64,000 bases of DNA from Microbispora sp. ZYX-F-249 (GCF_039649665.1 NZ_JBDJAW010000028.1:45684-109683); one strand, 5' to 3'; positions 9,356-19,055 are shown, numbered from the stretch's first letter. The notes: a model not told the origin generated them from the sequence alone. A program made the numbers and translations.

Positions 9356-11458
9356 TCAGTTTCCGGTCGTCTCGCCCTTGTCGGCGCCCGTCTTGGCCAG
9401 GCTGGCCTTGGCGGCGGCGACGACGCGGTCGGCGGTGAGGCCGAACTGCTCGTAGATCGTCTTGTACGGCGCGGAGGCGCCGAAGTGGTCGAGACCGAGC
9501 ACCTCGCCCGCATCTCCCACGAACTCGCGCCAGCCGAACGTGATTCCCGCCTCGACGGCGACCCGGGCCTTGACGGCGGGGGGCAGCACGGTCTGCTTGT
9601 AGGCGGCGTCCTGCTCGCGGAACCACTCGACGCACGGCATCGAGACCACGCGGGTCGGGATGCCCTGCGACTCCAGGATCGTGCGGGCCTCGACGGCGAG
9701 CTGGACCTCGCTGCCGGTGCCGATGATCACGACGGCCGGCTGGCCGTTGGACGCGTCCTGCAGGACGTAGCCGCCCTTCGCGACGGCGTCCGGGTCGCCG
9801 GCGCCCTCCAGGGTGGGGACGTTCTGCCTCGTCAGGGCGAGGCCCGCCGGGCGGTCGTTGTGCTCCAGGACGGCCTTCCACGCGGCCGCCGTCTCGTTGG
9901 CGTCGGCCGGGCGGACGACGTCCAGGCCGGGGATCGCGCGCAGCGCCCACAGGTGCTCGACCGGCTGGTGGGTCGGGCCGTCCTCGCCGAGGCCGATCGA
10001 GTCGTGCGTCCAGACGTAGGTCACCGGCAGCTTCATCAGCGCGGCGAGGCGCACCGACGGCCGCATGTAGTCGCTGAACACCAGGAACGTGCCGCCGTAG
10101 GGACGGGTGCCGTTGTGCAGCGCGATGCCGTTGAGGATCGCGCCCATGCCGTGCTCGCGGATGCCGAAGTGGAGCGTCCGGCCGTACCGGTTGCCGGGGA
10201 ACTCCTTGGTCTGGTACTCGTCCGGGATGAAGGACGGCTCGCCCTTCATCGTGGTGTTGTTGGACTCCGCCAGGTCGGCCGAGCCGCCCCACAGCTCCGG
10301 CAGCACCGGCGCGAGCGCGCTCAGCACCTCGCCGGACGCCTTGCGGGTGGCGACCTGCGAGCCGATCTCGAACGACGGCAGCGCCTTGTCCCAGCCCTCG
10401 GGCAGCTTGCGCTTGGAGATCCGGTCGAACAGCTCCGCCCGCTCGGGGTTGGCCTCGCGCCAGCTCTGGTAGCCCTTGTCCCACTCGGCGCGCAGGGCGC
10501 GGCCGCGCGCGACGACATCACGCGCATGGTCGAGCACGTCGGCGGGGACCACGAAGCTCTTGTCGGGGTCCATGCCGAGGACGCGCTTGGTCGCGGCGAC
10601 CTCGTCGGCGCCCAGGGCCGAGCCGTGGATCTTGCCGGTGTTCTGCTTGTTCGGCGCCGGCCAGCCGATGATCGTGCGGAGCTTGATGAACGTCGGCCGC
10701 TCGGTCTCGGCGCGGGCCGCCTCCAGCGCGGCGTACAGCGCCTGGACGTCCTCCTTGTACTCCCCGGTGGCGGTCCAGTCGACCTCCAGGACGTGCCAGC
10801 CGTACGCCTCGTAGCGCTTGGCGATGTCCTCGGACAGGGCGATCTGCGTGTCGTCCTCGATGGAGATGTGGTTGGAGTCGAAGACCACGGCCAGGTTGCC
10901 GAGCTTCTGGTGACCCGCGAGGGCGCTGACCTCGTGGCTGATGCCCTCCTCGAGGTCGCCCTCCGAGGCGAAGCACCAGATCATGTGGTCGAACGGCGAG
11001 GCGCCGGGCGCGGCGTCCGGGTCGAACAGGCCACGCTCGCGGCGGGCCGCCATCGCCATGCCGACCGCGTTGCCGATGCCCTGGCCGAGGGGGCCGGTCG
11101 TGGTCTCCACCCCGGCCGTGTGGCCGTACTCGGGGTGCCCCGGGGTGAGGCTGTCCCACTGCCGGAGCGCCTTCAGGTCGTCCAAGGTCAGTCCGTAGCC
11201 GGACAGGTAGAGCTGGATGTAAAGCGTCAGGCTCGAATGCCCGCAGGAGAGGACGAACCTGTCCCGTCCCGCCCACTTGGGATCCGAGGGGTCGTGACGC
11301 AGGACCCGCTGGAAAAGAAGGTAGGCGGCGGGGGCGAGGCTCATCGCGGTGCCGGGGTGACCCGATCCCGCCTTCTCCACGGCGTCCATCGCCAGGGCCC
11401 GCACGACGTCGACCGCCTGCCGGTCGAGGTCACTCCACTCAAGGCTTGCGCTGCTCAA
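9356..11458 (-). CDS. tkt: Transketolase
   Basis: Thiamine-diphosphate enzyme that moves two-carbon units between ketose and aldose phosphates. The 700-residue protein shows G-S-G-H-P-G near the N-terminus, G-P-L-G-Q-G, the ThDP/metal segment [11 protein letters not shown] (usual G-D-G replaced by S-E-G, as in other actinobacterial enzymes), and the Pyr domain with F-G-I-R-E-H-G-M containing the catalytic Glu. The start is a TTG at 11458 with AGAGGGG about 9 nt upstream; no better ATG or GTG exists. It is the first gene of the pentose-phosphate transcript and is divergent from ctaB. Confidence 0.95.
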   Translation of the reverse strand: MSSASLEWSDLDRQAVDVVRALAMDAVEKAGSGHPGTAMSLAPAAYLLFQRVLRHDPSDPKWAGRDRFVLSCGHSSLTLYIQLYLSGYGLTLDDLKALRQWDSLTPGHPEYGHTAGVETTTGPLGQGIGNAVGMAMAARRERGLFDPDAAPGASPFDHMIWCFASEGDLEEGISHEVSALAGHQKLGNLAVVFDSNHISIEDDTQIALSEDIAKRYEAYGWHVLEVDWTATGEYKEDVQALYAALEAARAETERPTFIKLRTIIGWPAPNKQNTGKIHGSALGADEVAATKRVLGMDPDKSFVVPADVLDHARDVVARGRALRAEWDKGYQSWREANPERAELFDRISKRKLPEGWDKALPSFEIGSQVATRKASGEVLSALAPVLPELWGGSADLAESNNTTMKGEPSFIPDEYQTKEFPGNRYGRTLHFGIREHGMGAILNGIALHNGTRPYGGTFLVFSDYMRPSVRLAALMKLPVTYVWTHDSIGLGEDGPTHQPVEHLWALRAIPGLDVVRPADANETAAAWKAVLEHNDRPAGLALTRQNVPTLEGAGDPDAVAKGGYVLQDASNGQPAVVIIGTGSEVQLAVEARTILESQGIPTRVVSMPCVEWFREQDAAYKQTVLPPAVKARVAVEAGITFGWREFVGDAGEVLGLDHFGASAPYKTIYEQFGLTADRVVAAAKASLAKTGADKGETTGN

Positions 11459-11709
11459 CTGCTCGATCCCCTCTAGTTGTCGCGCCGTTCTGGCATTTCC
11501 CGCCCACAGGGGACCCTAACGGGTTCGGCGTAATACCGTTTGGTAGCCACCGCGGTAACGGCCCTTGCGGCCTCGGCCCCGATTGGGGGACCACCTGCGG
11601 TGGCGACTACAGTGATTGACCAAGTGCCGGCTGCTGCCCGGAGACAGGCTGCCCGGAGATCCGCCCTAATCAGAGGTTACGCGTTGACCCCGCACGTGTT
11701 GGAAGCGCC
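11459..11709. promoter_or_regulatory. Divergent tkt/ctaB intergenic region
   Basis: This 251-bp gap holds the promoters of the tkt operon and ctaB. On the minus strand a TAGGGT hexamer lies at about 11513-11518. On the plus strand TACAGT at 11608-11613 is a possible -10. A TACC-GTTT-GGTA inverted repeat lies at 11534-11545. None can be assigned firmly. Confidence 0.35.
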
Positions 11710-12663
11710 TTGACGGTCTTGACGAACAAGCAGACGGTGGCCCCCCTCGGGACCGCCGCGACGGCCACGGCCCCCCGCTCCACAGGGGCGCTCGTGAAGG
11801 CCTACGTGGCGCTCACCAAGCCCCGGATCATCGAGCTGCTGCTGATCACGACGCTGCCGGTCATGTTCCTCGCGGCGCATGGTCTGCCCGATCTGTGGAC
11901 CGCCACCGCCACCATGGTGTTCGGCACCCTGTCGGCGGGCAGCGCGAACGTCCTGAACTGCTACATCGACCGGGACATCGACCGGACGATGCGGCGCACC
12001 CGCAGGCGTCCCCTCGCCAAACACGACGTGTCGCCGATGGGCGCGCTGGTCTTCGGTGTGATTCTCGGCACTCTTTCCACGCTCGGGCTCGCCCTCACGG
12101 TCAACGGCCTGGCCGCGGCGCTGTCGCTGGGCGCGATCCTGTTCTACGTCTTCGTGTATTCGCTGGTGCTCAAGCGGCGCACGTCGCAGAACATCGTGTG
12201 GGGCGGCATCGCCGGCTGCATGCCGGTGCTGATCGGCTGGGCCGGCATCACCGGCGGGCTGTCGTGGGCCCCGGTCGTGCTGTTCGGCGTCGTGTTCTTC
12301 TGGACGCCGCCGCACACCTGGACGCTCGCCATGCGCTACCGCGAGGACTACGCGGCGGCCGAGGTGCCCATGCTCCCGGTGGTCGCCACCGAGCGCCGGG
12401 TCGTCCAGCAGGTGGTCGCCTACACCTGGGCCACCGTGCTGTGCTCGCTGCTGCTGTGGCCGGTCGCCGGCACCTCCCTGCTCTACCCCGCCGCCGCGCT
12501 CGTGCTCGGCGTGGTGTGCCTCGTGGAGGTCCACCGCCTGCTCGGGCGGGTGAACGCCGGCAAGACCGGCGTCGACCTGCGCCCGATGCGCTTCTTCCAC
12601 TGGTCGAACATCTACCTGGCGCTGCTGTTCCTCGCCGTCGCGATCGACTCCCTGCTCGTCTGA
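11710..12663 (+). CDS. ctaB: Heme o synthase (protoheme IX farnesyltransferase)
   Basis: Membrane prenyltransferase that adds a farnesyl group to heme B to give heme O, the precursor of heme A for cytochrome c oxidase. The 317-residue protein has about eight membrane helices. It shows the UbiA-family Asp-rich motif N-x-x-x-D-R-D-I-D-R-x-M-x-R-T (residues about 81-95), T-K-P-R-I near the N-terminus, and W-T-P-P-H-T-W. The start is TTG at 11710 with GGAAG just upstream. ctaA, the next step, is 11 kb away on the other strand. Location beside tkt is conserved in many actinomycetes. Confidence 0.95.
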   Translation: MTVLTNKQTVAPLGTAATATAPRSTGALVKAYVALTKPRIIELLLITTLPVMFLAAHGLPDLWTATATMVFGTLSAGSANVLNCYIDRDIDRTMRRTRRRPLAKHDVSPMGALVFGVILGTLSTLGLALTVNGLAAALSLGAILFYVFVYSLVLKRRTSQNIVWGGIAGCMPVLIGWAGITGGLSWAPVVLFGVVFFWTPPHTWTLAMRYREDYAAAEVPMLPVVATERRVVQQVVAYTWATVLCSLLLWPVAGTSLLYPAAALVLGVVCLVEVHRLLGRVNAGKTGVDLRPMRFFHWSNIYLALLFLAVAIDSLLV

Positions 12664-12688
12664 ACCGCCGCGGGTGGTCAGCGGCGGT
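12664..12688. terminator. Short hairpin between convergent genes
   Basis: Arms ACCGCCG and CGGCGGT (7 bp, 11-nt loop) lie over the stop of the Tat lipoprotein gene, right after the ctaB stop. It is a weak terminator candidate for both genes. Confidence 0.4.
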
Positions 12689-14240
12689 AGGTCCTCCGTA
12701 CGTTGTCGTCGGGGGCGGGCCTGCGCTCGGCCGCCGGCCCCTCCGCGAAGCCCTTCAGCAGGTTGGTCGTCGCGGTGGTGACGAAGGCGCGCGTACGCGC
12801 GTCGATCCCATGCGCTCGCGGCAGGTCGCGAGTGCGCGCCATGAGCGTCTCGGCCCACCGCATGGTCCCCGTGGCGAACACCCCGGCCCCGCTCGGCGCC
12901 GTGTAGTAGGCGGCGTCGGCGAAGCTGGGCCGGCCCACGCAGGTCACCGGCGAGTGGGCGAGGATCTGCAGCGGCCTGGGGGTCGGCACGTCCGTGTTCA
13001 CCCGGTCGTACTCCACGCCCACCAGGTGCGGGAACGCGTCGCCGCGGCGCACGCCGGTGCCCTCGAAGATCCAGTGGCGGGGCTCGTGCACCACGAACGG
13101 CGCGTCCACGGGATACCCGTCGTAGTAGACCCCGATGAGGGACGACTCGGGGTCGGCCTTCGGCGCCGCCCGGAAGTCGGTCGTCGCCAGCGACGGGCGC
13201 GTGCGGACCAGCGGGTCGCGGTCCACCGCGGTCTTGTAGCAGACCACCGTCCTGCCGTCCTCCTCCAGCCGGACGCGGCGGTAGCAGGTGTTGGCGCCCA
13301 GGAAGGCGAGGTTGGCGCCCGCGTCGCGGGCCTCGGTCACGGTGCGGCGCATCCCGGGCGTCCAGTACTCGTCGTGCCCGAGGAAGATCACCGCCGACGC
13401 GCCGGCGAGCACGTCGTCGCCGGCCTCCAGGTCGCCGCCCGTCGTGTACGCCAGGGGAAGGCCGAGCCGTTCGGCCAGCGCCACCACCGGCCGCTCGTGG
13501 ATGAGGAACTTCTCCATCCCGGTGCGGTCGTAGGGGCGGTCGAAGCTGACCGCGAGCGAGCGGCTCTCGTAGCGGCCGTCCTCGCCGTAATAGAGGCTGT
13601 AGCCGCCCCACCGGTTGTACGCCTGCCAGGTGGGGGTGGCGTGGACCAGCACCGTGCGCCCGGACCCGGAGGCCGAGCGCACGACCAGCGGCACGTACCG
13701 CTGGTGGCCGCGCTCGGTGTCGAGGCGCAGCAGGTAGGCCCCCTCCGGCCAGCCTTCCGTGGACACGGTGAGGGATCGCCGCCACCCCGCGCGTACGGTG
13801 CGGGTGTCGCCGGTGAGCCGTCCGCGCCCCTGGTCGCGGCCCCTCATCCACCCCGAGCGCCACACCCGGCGGGCGAGCGTGCCGCCGTACCAGCCCATCC
13901 GGTACGCCGTGACCCGGTAGCGGCCATCGGTGGTGGAGACGTGCAGCCCGAACGACTCCCCGGGCAGCACGCTCGCCCGGTCGCCGTAGCCCTCGATCGC
14001 CTCGTCGGGCCCGCGCCCGCGCACCCGCCAGTCCGGATCGCCGGGCAGCAGCCGTTCCGGCGCCGGCCTTGCGGGCGACGGCGTTGGGGTGGCGGAGGGC
14101 GACGGGGAGGCGGGAGCGGAGGCGTCCCGGGACCCGGGCGCGCACGCGGCGACCGAGCCGGCGACCGAGCCGACGGCCGCGGCGCACGCGACGCGGAGAA
14201 AACCGCGTCGTCCGAGCCCGTCACGTGGTGCGACATCCAT
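12678..14240 (-). CDS. Tat-exported lipoprotein, N,N-dimethylformamidase beta-subunit-like
   Basis: The 520-residue product starts with a twin-arginine signal (R-R-G-F-L-R, residues 11-16), a hydrophobic segment and a lipobox ending V-A-A-C, so it should be a folded-exported, membrane-anchored lipoprotein. A Ser/Pro/Thr linker follows. The remaining sequence, with G-W-Y-G-G, W-Q-A-Y-N-x-W-G-G-x-S-L-Y and F-L-G-H-D-E-Y-W, is typical of the domain found in the large subunit of N,N-dimethylformamidase and in many actinobacterial secreted proteins with no known substrate. An amidase role is not proven. The ATG at 14240 gives the Tat motif; its SD (GGGCG) is weak. Confidence 0.8.
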   Translation of the reverse strand: MDVAPRDGLGRRGFLRVACAAAVGSVAGSVAACAPGSRDASAPASPSPSATPTPSPARPAPERLLPGDPDWRVRGRGPDEAIEGYGDRASVLPGESFGLHVSTTDGRYRVTAYRMGWYGGTLARRVWRSGWMRGRDQGRGRLTGDTRTVRAGWRRSLTVSTEGWPEGAYLLRLDTERGHQRYVPLVVRSASGSGRTVLVHATPTWQAYNRWGGYSLYYGEDGRYESRSLAVSFDRPYDRTGMEKFLIHERPVVALAERLGLPLAYTTGGDLEAGDDVLAGASAVIFLGHDEYWTPGMRRTVTEARDAGANLAFLGANTCYRRVRLEEDGRTVVCYKTAVDRDPLVRTRPSLATTDFRAAPKADPESSLIGVYYDGYPVDAPFVVHEPRHWIFEGTGVRRGDAFPHLVGVEYDRVNTDVPTPRPLQILAHSPVTCVGRPSFADAAYYTAPSGAGVFATGTMRWAETLMARTRDLPRAHGIDARTRAFVTTATTNLLKGFAEGPAAERRPAPDDNVRRTYRR

Positions 14241-14365
14241 GATCGCCCATTGTGCCGGTAATCGGCCCGTGTTCCGGACGACCGGCCCGGCGCGCCAGAC
14301 GATCGGCGGACGCAATCCACGGGATCTTTTGGGGCCGGAGGAGGACCACGGCGGGCCCGGTCGGT

Positions 14366-14371
14366 TACAGT
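14366..14371 (+). promoter_or_regulatory. -10 element TACAGT, leaderless start of the PrsW gene
   Basis: TACAGT ends 6 nt before the GTG start of the PrsW gene and no SD is present, so transcription should begin at or next to the start codon. Confidence 0.5.
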
Positions 14372-14377
14372 CGCACA

Positions 14378-15727
14378 GTGGCAGGCCTCGACCCCCGCGC
14401 CGTTCTCAGGGAGCGTCCGTCCATCGGCCTCATCGTGGGTCTGGTCGTCGCCGGGATCTGCGCCCTGGTGTCGTTCTCCTTCGACATCATCAACGGCGAG
14501 CCGGTCCAGTTCTTCATCGCGCTCGGGCTCGCCGTGGCTCCCGTGCCGCTGCTGCTCGCGGGCGTGCTCGCCCTCGACCGGATGGAACCGGAGCCCCGCA
14601 CCAACCTGATATTCGCGTTCGCCTGGGGCGCCGGCATCGCCGTCCTGCTCGCCGGCGTGCTCAACTCGCTCAACCTCGTCTATGTGGCCCACCAGCTCGG
14701 GGACATGACCAACGCCCGCAATCTGGTCGCCACGTTCGGCGCCCCGCCGGTGGAGGAGACGGCCAAGGGGCTGGTCCTGCTCGGGCTGCTGTGGTTCCGG
14801 CGGCAGGAGCTGGACGGACCCACCGACGGGATCATCTACGCCAGCATGGTCGGGCTCGGCTTCGCCATGTCGGAGAACGTCAGCTACTACCTCGCCGCGC
14901 TGGAGGAGAACGGGGCGCAGGGGCTGGCCGCCACACTCGTGCTGCGGGCCGTGCTGTCGCCGTTCGCCCATCCGCTGTTCACCTCCCTGATCGGGATCGC
15001 GGTCGCGTACGCCGCCCAGCGCGGGGGCGCGGTGGGGGTCGTCGTGATCGTCGTCGGGTGGATCGGCGCGATGCTGTTGCACGGCCTCTGGAACGGCTTC
15101 GCCTCCTTCGGCGGCCTCGGCGGGCTCGCCATCGCCTACCTGCTGCTGATGATGCTGCTCATCGTCGAGCTCGTCGTGATCTTCCGGGACAGGCGGCGGA
15201 TCGTCGGGCTGATCCAGCACTACCTGCCGCCGTACGAACGCAACGGGCTGATCAACCAGGCCGACATCTTCATGCTGTCGTCCCTGCGCCGCCGGCGGCA
15301 GGCCAGGGCGTGGGCCAAGGCCCACGGCGGCAGAGCCGGGGCGCGGGCCATGATCGACTACCAGATCGCCTCGACCGAGCTCGGGCTGCTGCACGCCCGC
15401 GCTGCCCGGGGCGGGGTGGACGAGCAGACCTTCCGCGCCCAGCAGCGGTCGCTCGCGGACCTGATGGCGTACACCCGGCTGTCGTTCCCGCTGCCGGAGC
15501 GCCACCAGGCGAGCGCCGCACGAGGGGTGCCGCCGCCGGGGTACGCTCCGGGCGCCCCGCCACCCGGCCAATGGCCGGGCGGCGGCCCCGCCGTGCCGCC
15601 CTGGTATCGGCAGCGCCCGGGTGAGCCGGGCCACGGCCCCTTGCAGGGCCCGCCGCCCCCCGGCCACGGGCGGCGCCCGCAGGCGCCTCCGCAGAACGGG
15701 CCGCAGGGCCCGGAGTGGGGGAACTGA
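14378..15727 (+). CDS. PrsW family intramembrane metalloprotease
   Basis: The 449-residue protein has about eight membrane helices in the first 290 residues. It holds all the PrsW/CAAX-type motifs: P-P-V-E-E-T-A-K (glutamates), F-A-M-S-E-N, H-P-L-F-T and H-G-L-W-N-G, which supply the presumed zinc ligands in the membrane. The last 90 residues are cytoplasmic and Pro/Gly-rich. In Bacillus, PrsW cleaves the anti-sigma factor RsiW; no sigma or anti-sigma gene is nearby, so the substrate is open. The GTG start is set by the leaderless promoter pattern. Confidence 0.9.
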   Translation: MAGLDPRAVLRERPSIGLIVGLVVAGICALVSFSFDIINGEPVQFFIALGLAVAPVPLLLAGVLALDRMEPEPRTNLIFAFAWGAGIAVLLAGVLNSLNLVYVAHQLGDMTNARNLVATFGAPPVEETAKGLVLLGLLWFRRQELDGPTDGIIYASMVGLGFAMSENVSYYLAALEENGAQGLAATLVLRAVLSPFAHPLFTSLIGIAVAYAAQRGGAVGVVVIVVGWIGAMLLHGLWNGFASFGGLGGLAIAYLLLMMLLIVELVVIFRDRRRIVGLIQHYLPPYERNGLINQADIFMLSSLRRRRQARAWAKAHGGRAGARAMIDYQIASTELGLLHARAARGGVDEQTFRAQQRSLADLMAYTRLSFPLPERHQASAARGVPPPGYAPGAPPPGQWPGGGPAVPPWYRQRPGEPGHGPLQGPPPPGHGRRPQAPPQNGPQGPEWGN

Positions 15728-15749
15728 CGGCGGCGTCCCCGGAGGTCTC

Positions 15750-17204
15750 TCACTCCGTGGCGTGGCGCTGGCTCTCGATCTGACGCAGGCACTCGTCGGC
15801 GACGCGACGGGCGAACCCGGCCGGGTCGACATGGGCGGGCACCGGCTCCGGCACGACGGCGTGCACGACGCCCTCGGCGAGCAGGTCGGCCGCGCGCACC
15901 CGCTGCCGGCGGGCGACCTGGGGCGCGAGCCCGGGGCCGCCGTGCAGGATCGCGCTGGCGCCCTCCGGCGGCAGAGGGGACAACCACGCGTTGCCGGCCG
16001 CGATCACCCGGCGGGACGGCAGCAGGGCCAGCGCGCCACCGCCGCTGCCCTCGCCCAGCAGCACCGAGACGGTGGGGACGGTGAGCTCCACCATCTCGGC
16101 CAGGCAGCGGGCGATCTCCCCGGCCAGGGCGCCCTCCTCGGCGGCGGCGGACAGGTCCGCCCCGGGGGTGTCGATGACGCAGATCAGCGGCAGGCGCAGC
16201 TCCTGGGCGAGGCGCATGCCGCGCCGGGCGCCGCGCAGCGCGGCCGGGCCCAGGGGACGGTGCTGGGACTGGGTGCGCCGATCCTGCCCGACGAGCACGC
16301 AGGGAGTGCCGGAGAACGAGGTGAGCGCCAGCAGGAGCGCGTCGTCGGTCTCCCCGGATTGGGTGCCGTGCAGCGGCAGGACGTCGTCGGCGGCGTGACG
16401 CAGCAGCTCCCGTACGCCGGGCCGGTCGGGCCGGCGGGTGAGGATGATCGAGGACCAGGCGTCGCCTCCGGCGTCCGCCGCGCTCGTCCGCGCCGGCGTC
16501 TCTCGCGGCGGCGCCGGCGCGGCGGGACGCCGTGCCCCGGAGAGAAGGGCGAGCGCGCGGGCGGCCACGCCGGCCAGCTCCCCCGTGGGGACGACGGCGT
16601 CGAGGATTCCCTTGGCGACGAGGTTCTCGGCCACCTGGACGCCCTCGGGGAACGGCTCCCCGCGCAGGGTCTGGTAGACGAGCGGGCCGAGGAAGCCGAT
16701 GAGCGCGCCGGGCTCGGCGACCGCGACGTGCCCGAGCGACCCCCAGGAGGCGAACACGCCGCCGGTCGTGGGATGGCGCAGGTAGACGAGGTAGGGCAGG
16801 CCGGCGGTCTTGTGCGCCACCACCGCCCGGCTGATTTCGATCATACGGACGAACGCCGGCGTGCCCTCCTGCATGCGGGTGCCGCCCGAGGCCGGCGCGG
16901 CGATCAGCGGCAGCCGTTCGCGGGTCGCCCGCCGTACGGCGGCGACGACGCGCTCCGCCGTGGCCACTCCGATGGAGCCGCCGAGGAAGCCGAACTCGCT
17001 GACGACGAGCGCGGCCGCGTGCCCGCGGATCAGCGCCCGGCCGGTGAGCACGGCCTCGTCGGTACCGGCCTTCGTCTCCGCCCGCTCCAGCGCGGCGCGG
17101 TAGCCGGCGTCGTATCCGGTGCGGTCGATCGGCTCGTCCCAGGAGCGGAAGGTGCCGGGGTCGACCGTGGCGTCGATCAGCGCGCGGGCGCCCAGCCGGG
17201 TCAT
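15750..17204 (-). CDS. Fused acetyl-CoA carboxylase carboxyltransferase (beta + alpha)
   Basis: One 484-residue chain carries two crotonase-like carboxyltransferase halves. Residues about 1-240 are AccD-like, with S-G-G-T-R-M-Q-E-G and P-T-T-G-G-V-x-A-S-W-G. Residues about 270-480 are AccA-like, with C-V-I-D-T-P-G-A-D, G-E-G-S-G-G-G-A-L-A and W-L-S-P-L-P-P-E-G. It would transfer carboxyl from carboxybiotin to an acyl-CoA. The N-terminal zinc-ribbon cysteines of bacterial AccD are absent. No biotin carboxylase or biotin carrier gene is near. The ATG overlaps the stop of a small upstream ORF (ATGA) and has no SD of its own, so it is probably translated by coupling. Confidence 0.85.
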   Translation of the reverse strand: MTRLGARALIDATVDPGTFRSWDEPIDRTGYDAGYRAALERAETKAGTDEAVLTGRALIRGHAAALVVSEFGFLGGSIGVATAERVVAAVRRATRERLPLIAAPASGGTRMQEGTPAFVRMIEISRAVVAHKTAGLPYLVYLRHPTTGGVFASWGSLGHVAVAEPGALIGFLGPLVYQTLRGEPFPEGVQVAENLVAKGILDAVVPTGELAGVAARALALLSGARRPAAPAPPRETPARTSAADAGGDAWSSIILTRRPDRPGVRELLRHAADDVLPLHGTQSGETDDALLLALTSFSGTPCVLVGQDRRTQSQHRPLGPAALRGARRGMRLAQELRLPLICVIDTPGADLSAAAEEGALAGEIARCLAEMVELTVPTVSVLLGEGSGGGALALLPSRRVIAAGNAWLSPLPPEGASAILHGGPGLAPQVARRQRVRAADLLAEGVVHAVVPEPVPAHVDPAGFARRVADECLRQIESQRHATE

Positions 17205-17308
17205 GCGCCGCGCCCGCGGACGTCGTCGCAGGCGACCGGGTCGCGCACCGTGCCGAGGCGTCCGGCCCGGACCGGGCCGCCGTCCCGGCGGGTTCCCACG
17301 ATTGTCAT
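17201..17308 (-). CDS. Small ORF (35 aa) coupled to the fused carboxyltransferase gene
   Basis: An ATG at 17308 has AAGGAG 8 nt upstream, the best SD in this neighbourhood. It opens a 35-codon frame rich in Arg and Gly (starting M-T-I-V-G-T-R-R-D), whose TGA overlaps the ATG of the carboxyltransferase gene. That downstream start has no SD. The arrangement suggests the ORF is translated, either as a small protein or as a leader that delivers ribosomes. Its sequence matches no family I recognise. Confidence 0.45.
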   Translation of the reverse strand: MTIVGTRRDGGPVRAGRLGTVRDPVACDDVRGRGA

Positions 17309-17416
17309 CGGTCGGCTCCTTCAGCCCGCAATGTCGCCAATCGCACCACACCATCCTGCGTACCCCGCGCGGCGCAGGTCCCGGCGTGGCCCGTTCTCCC
17401 GCTGCGCGCGGGAGGG

Positions 17417-18064
17417 TCAGAAGCGGAACATCTCGACGAACCGGTGGAGGAGCGCGGGGTCGCCCTCCACCCCCACGCTGCCGTCGGCCAGTGCCTGCGC
17501 GGGAGTCTTGGCACCGGTCATCAACGCGTGCACACCCTGGTCGCCGCGCCTCTCGACGACGAGGTCCGGAGCCGGGTGCGGGCCGACGCCGACCGTCAGG
17601 GCGCCGTCGGTGACCTGCAGGCGGAGGGTGAAGTCGCCCATCCGGACCTCGTAGCCGACGGTCGTGCCGCGGGCCGCTTCCGGCCGGAAGGTGGTGCGGA
17701 AGGCCATGGCCACCGACTCCGGGGTGATGGCTTCGCCGGGGCGGGGCGTGGTCATCGTCCGGGCGCCCCAGCGGCCCAGCGCGACCAGCGCCGGTTCGAG
17801 TTCGCGTCCGTATCCGGTGAGCTCGTACACGACGGCGCGTTCGGGATGCGGCAACGCGCGGCGCACGACCAGTCCCGCCTCTTCGAGTTGTTTGAGGCGG
17901 GCAGACAGGATGTTGGTCGGGATGGCGGACAGGCCCTTGCGCAGGTCGGTGTAGCGCTGGGGTCCGGAGAGCAGGTTGCGGACGATCAGCAGGGTCCAGC
18001 GTTCCCCGACCATCTCCATCGCGCGGGCCAGCCCGCAGAACTGCCCGTACTCACGAACGGTCAT
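17417..18064 (-). CDS. HxlR-family regulator with C-terminal SCP2-like domain
   Basis: The first 110 residues are an HxlR winged helix (C-G-L-A-R-A-M-E-M-V-G-E-R-W-T-L-L-I-V-R, then R-L-K-Q-L-E-E-A-G-L-V). Residues about 120-215 resemble the SCP2/sterol-carrier fold, a possible hydrophobic-ligand sensor. Total length is 215 residues. HxlR proteins often respond to electrophiles, and the Cys at residue 10 is at the usual sensing position. It is divergent from an alpha/beta hydrolase. A TAGGAT hexamer 7 nt before the ATG suggests a leaderless mRNA. Confidence 0.88.
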   Translation of the reverse strand: MTVREYGQFCGLARAMEMVGERWTLLIVRNLLSGPQRYTDLRKGLSAIPTNILSARLKQLEEAGLVVRRALPHPERAVVYELTGYGRELEPALVALGRWGARTMTTPRPGEAITPESVAMAFRTTFRPEAARGTTVGYEVRMGDFTLRLQVTDGALTVGVGPHPAPDLVVERRGDQGVHALMTGAKTPAQALADGSVGVEGDPALLHRFVEMFRF

Positions 18065-18221
18065 GCTGCAGATCCTACTTCATGCTTCGATTGACAAAGT
18101 CTGCTTGCAAAAGACAAGCTTGCTTCTTGTTCGGCCACGAGGCCGTTCAACAGAGGCGGACACGCTCGACCTGACTACCGGCCGCCCCTCTGACCCCCGC
18201 GCGACAAGAACGGAAACACCG
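18065..18221. promoter_or_regulatory. Divergent promoter/operator region for HxlR and hydrolase
   Basis: The gap contains AT-richer sequence unlike its surroundings. On the minus strand TAGGAT (18072-18077) lies 7 nt before the HxlR ATG. On the plus strand TTGACA (18091-18096) is a good -35. Overlapping inverted repeats GCTTG-N7-CAAGC and ACAAG-N7-CTTGT lie between about 18103 and 18130, likely HxlR binding sites (inference). Confidence 0.5.
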
Positions 18222-19055
18222 ATGAACGACGTCGAGATCAGGACGCTCCAGGTGCCCGGGGCACGCCTGCACTACGAGGTCCGGGGGACCGGACCGCTGC
18301 TGCTGATGATTCCCGGCGCACCCGCCGACGCCGGGGCGCTGGCCGGGCTCGCCGCGAGCCTGGCCGACCGCTACACCGTCGTCACCTACGACCAGCGCGG
18401 CCTGTCCCGCAGCCCTCTCACGGGACCGCCCGCCGACCAGGACGTCGCGGTCTTCGGCGAGGACGCCTACCTCCTGCTGGCCGCCCTGGGCGACGAGCCG
18501 GCCAACGTGCTGGGCAACAGCGGCGGCGCGCTCACCGCCCTGGACCTGGCGGCCCGCCACCCCGGACGGGTGCGTGCCCTGGTCGTGCACGAGCCGCCGA
18601 TCCCCGAGCTGCTGCCCGGCCGCGAACACTGGCGGGCAAGGTTCCAGGACGTGTACGACACCTACCGCGACCAGGGCGTGGGCCCGGCGATGCAGAAGTT
18701 CGTCTCCACCGTCCAAGGAGAAGGCGGCACGCCGCCCGCGATGCCCGATTTCGCCCAGATGCCGCCCGAGGCGCTGGAGATGATGGGCCGCATCCAGGGC
18801 AACCTCGGCTACTTCCTCGCCCACGTGCTGCTGCCCGTGCTGCGCTTCGAGCCCGACGTCGCCGCGCTGCGCTCCGGCCCCGCGCCGATCGCCGTGGGCG
18901 TCGGGCAGGCCTCGGGCGGCGGCGTTCCCGCCGCGTCCGCCAGGGTGCTCGCCGAGCGGCTCGGCGTCGAACCGCTCGTCTTCCCCGGTGACCACCAGGG
19001 CCTGGCGCTCGACGTCGCCACCTGCGCCGAGATCGTCCACAAAGCCCTCGGCTGA
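18222..19055 (+). CDS. Alpha/beta hydrolase
   Basis: The 277-residue protein has the alpha/beta hydrolase fold: oxyanion region near I-P-G-A, Y-D-Q-R-G (residues about 59-63), nucleophile elbow G-N-S-G-G (about 96-100) and the C-terminal G-D-H-Q-G with the catalytic His. No signal peptide is seen. Such enzymes are esterases, lactonases or haloperoxidase-like; the substrate is unknown. The divergent HxlR gene is the likely regulator, an arrangement often tied to a reactive small molecule. Confidence 0.88.
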   Translation: MNDVEIRTLQVPGARLHYEVRGTGPLLLMIPGAPADAGALAGLAASLADRYTVVTYDQRGLSRSPLTGPPADQDVAVFGEDAYLLLAALGDEPANVLGNSGGALTALDLAARHPGRVRALVVHEPPIPELLPGREHWRARFQDVYDTYRDQGVGPAMQKFVSTVQGEGGTPPAMPDFAQMPPEALEMMGRIQGNLGYFLAHVLLPVLRFEPDVAALRSGPAPIAVGVGQASGGGVPAASARVLAERLGVEPLVFPGDHQGLALDVATCAEIVHKALG

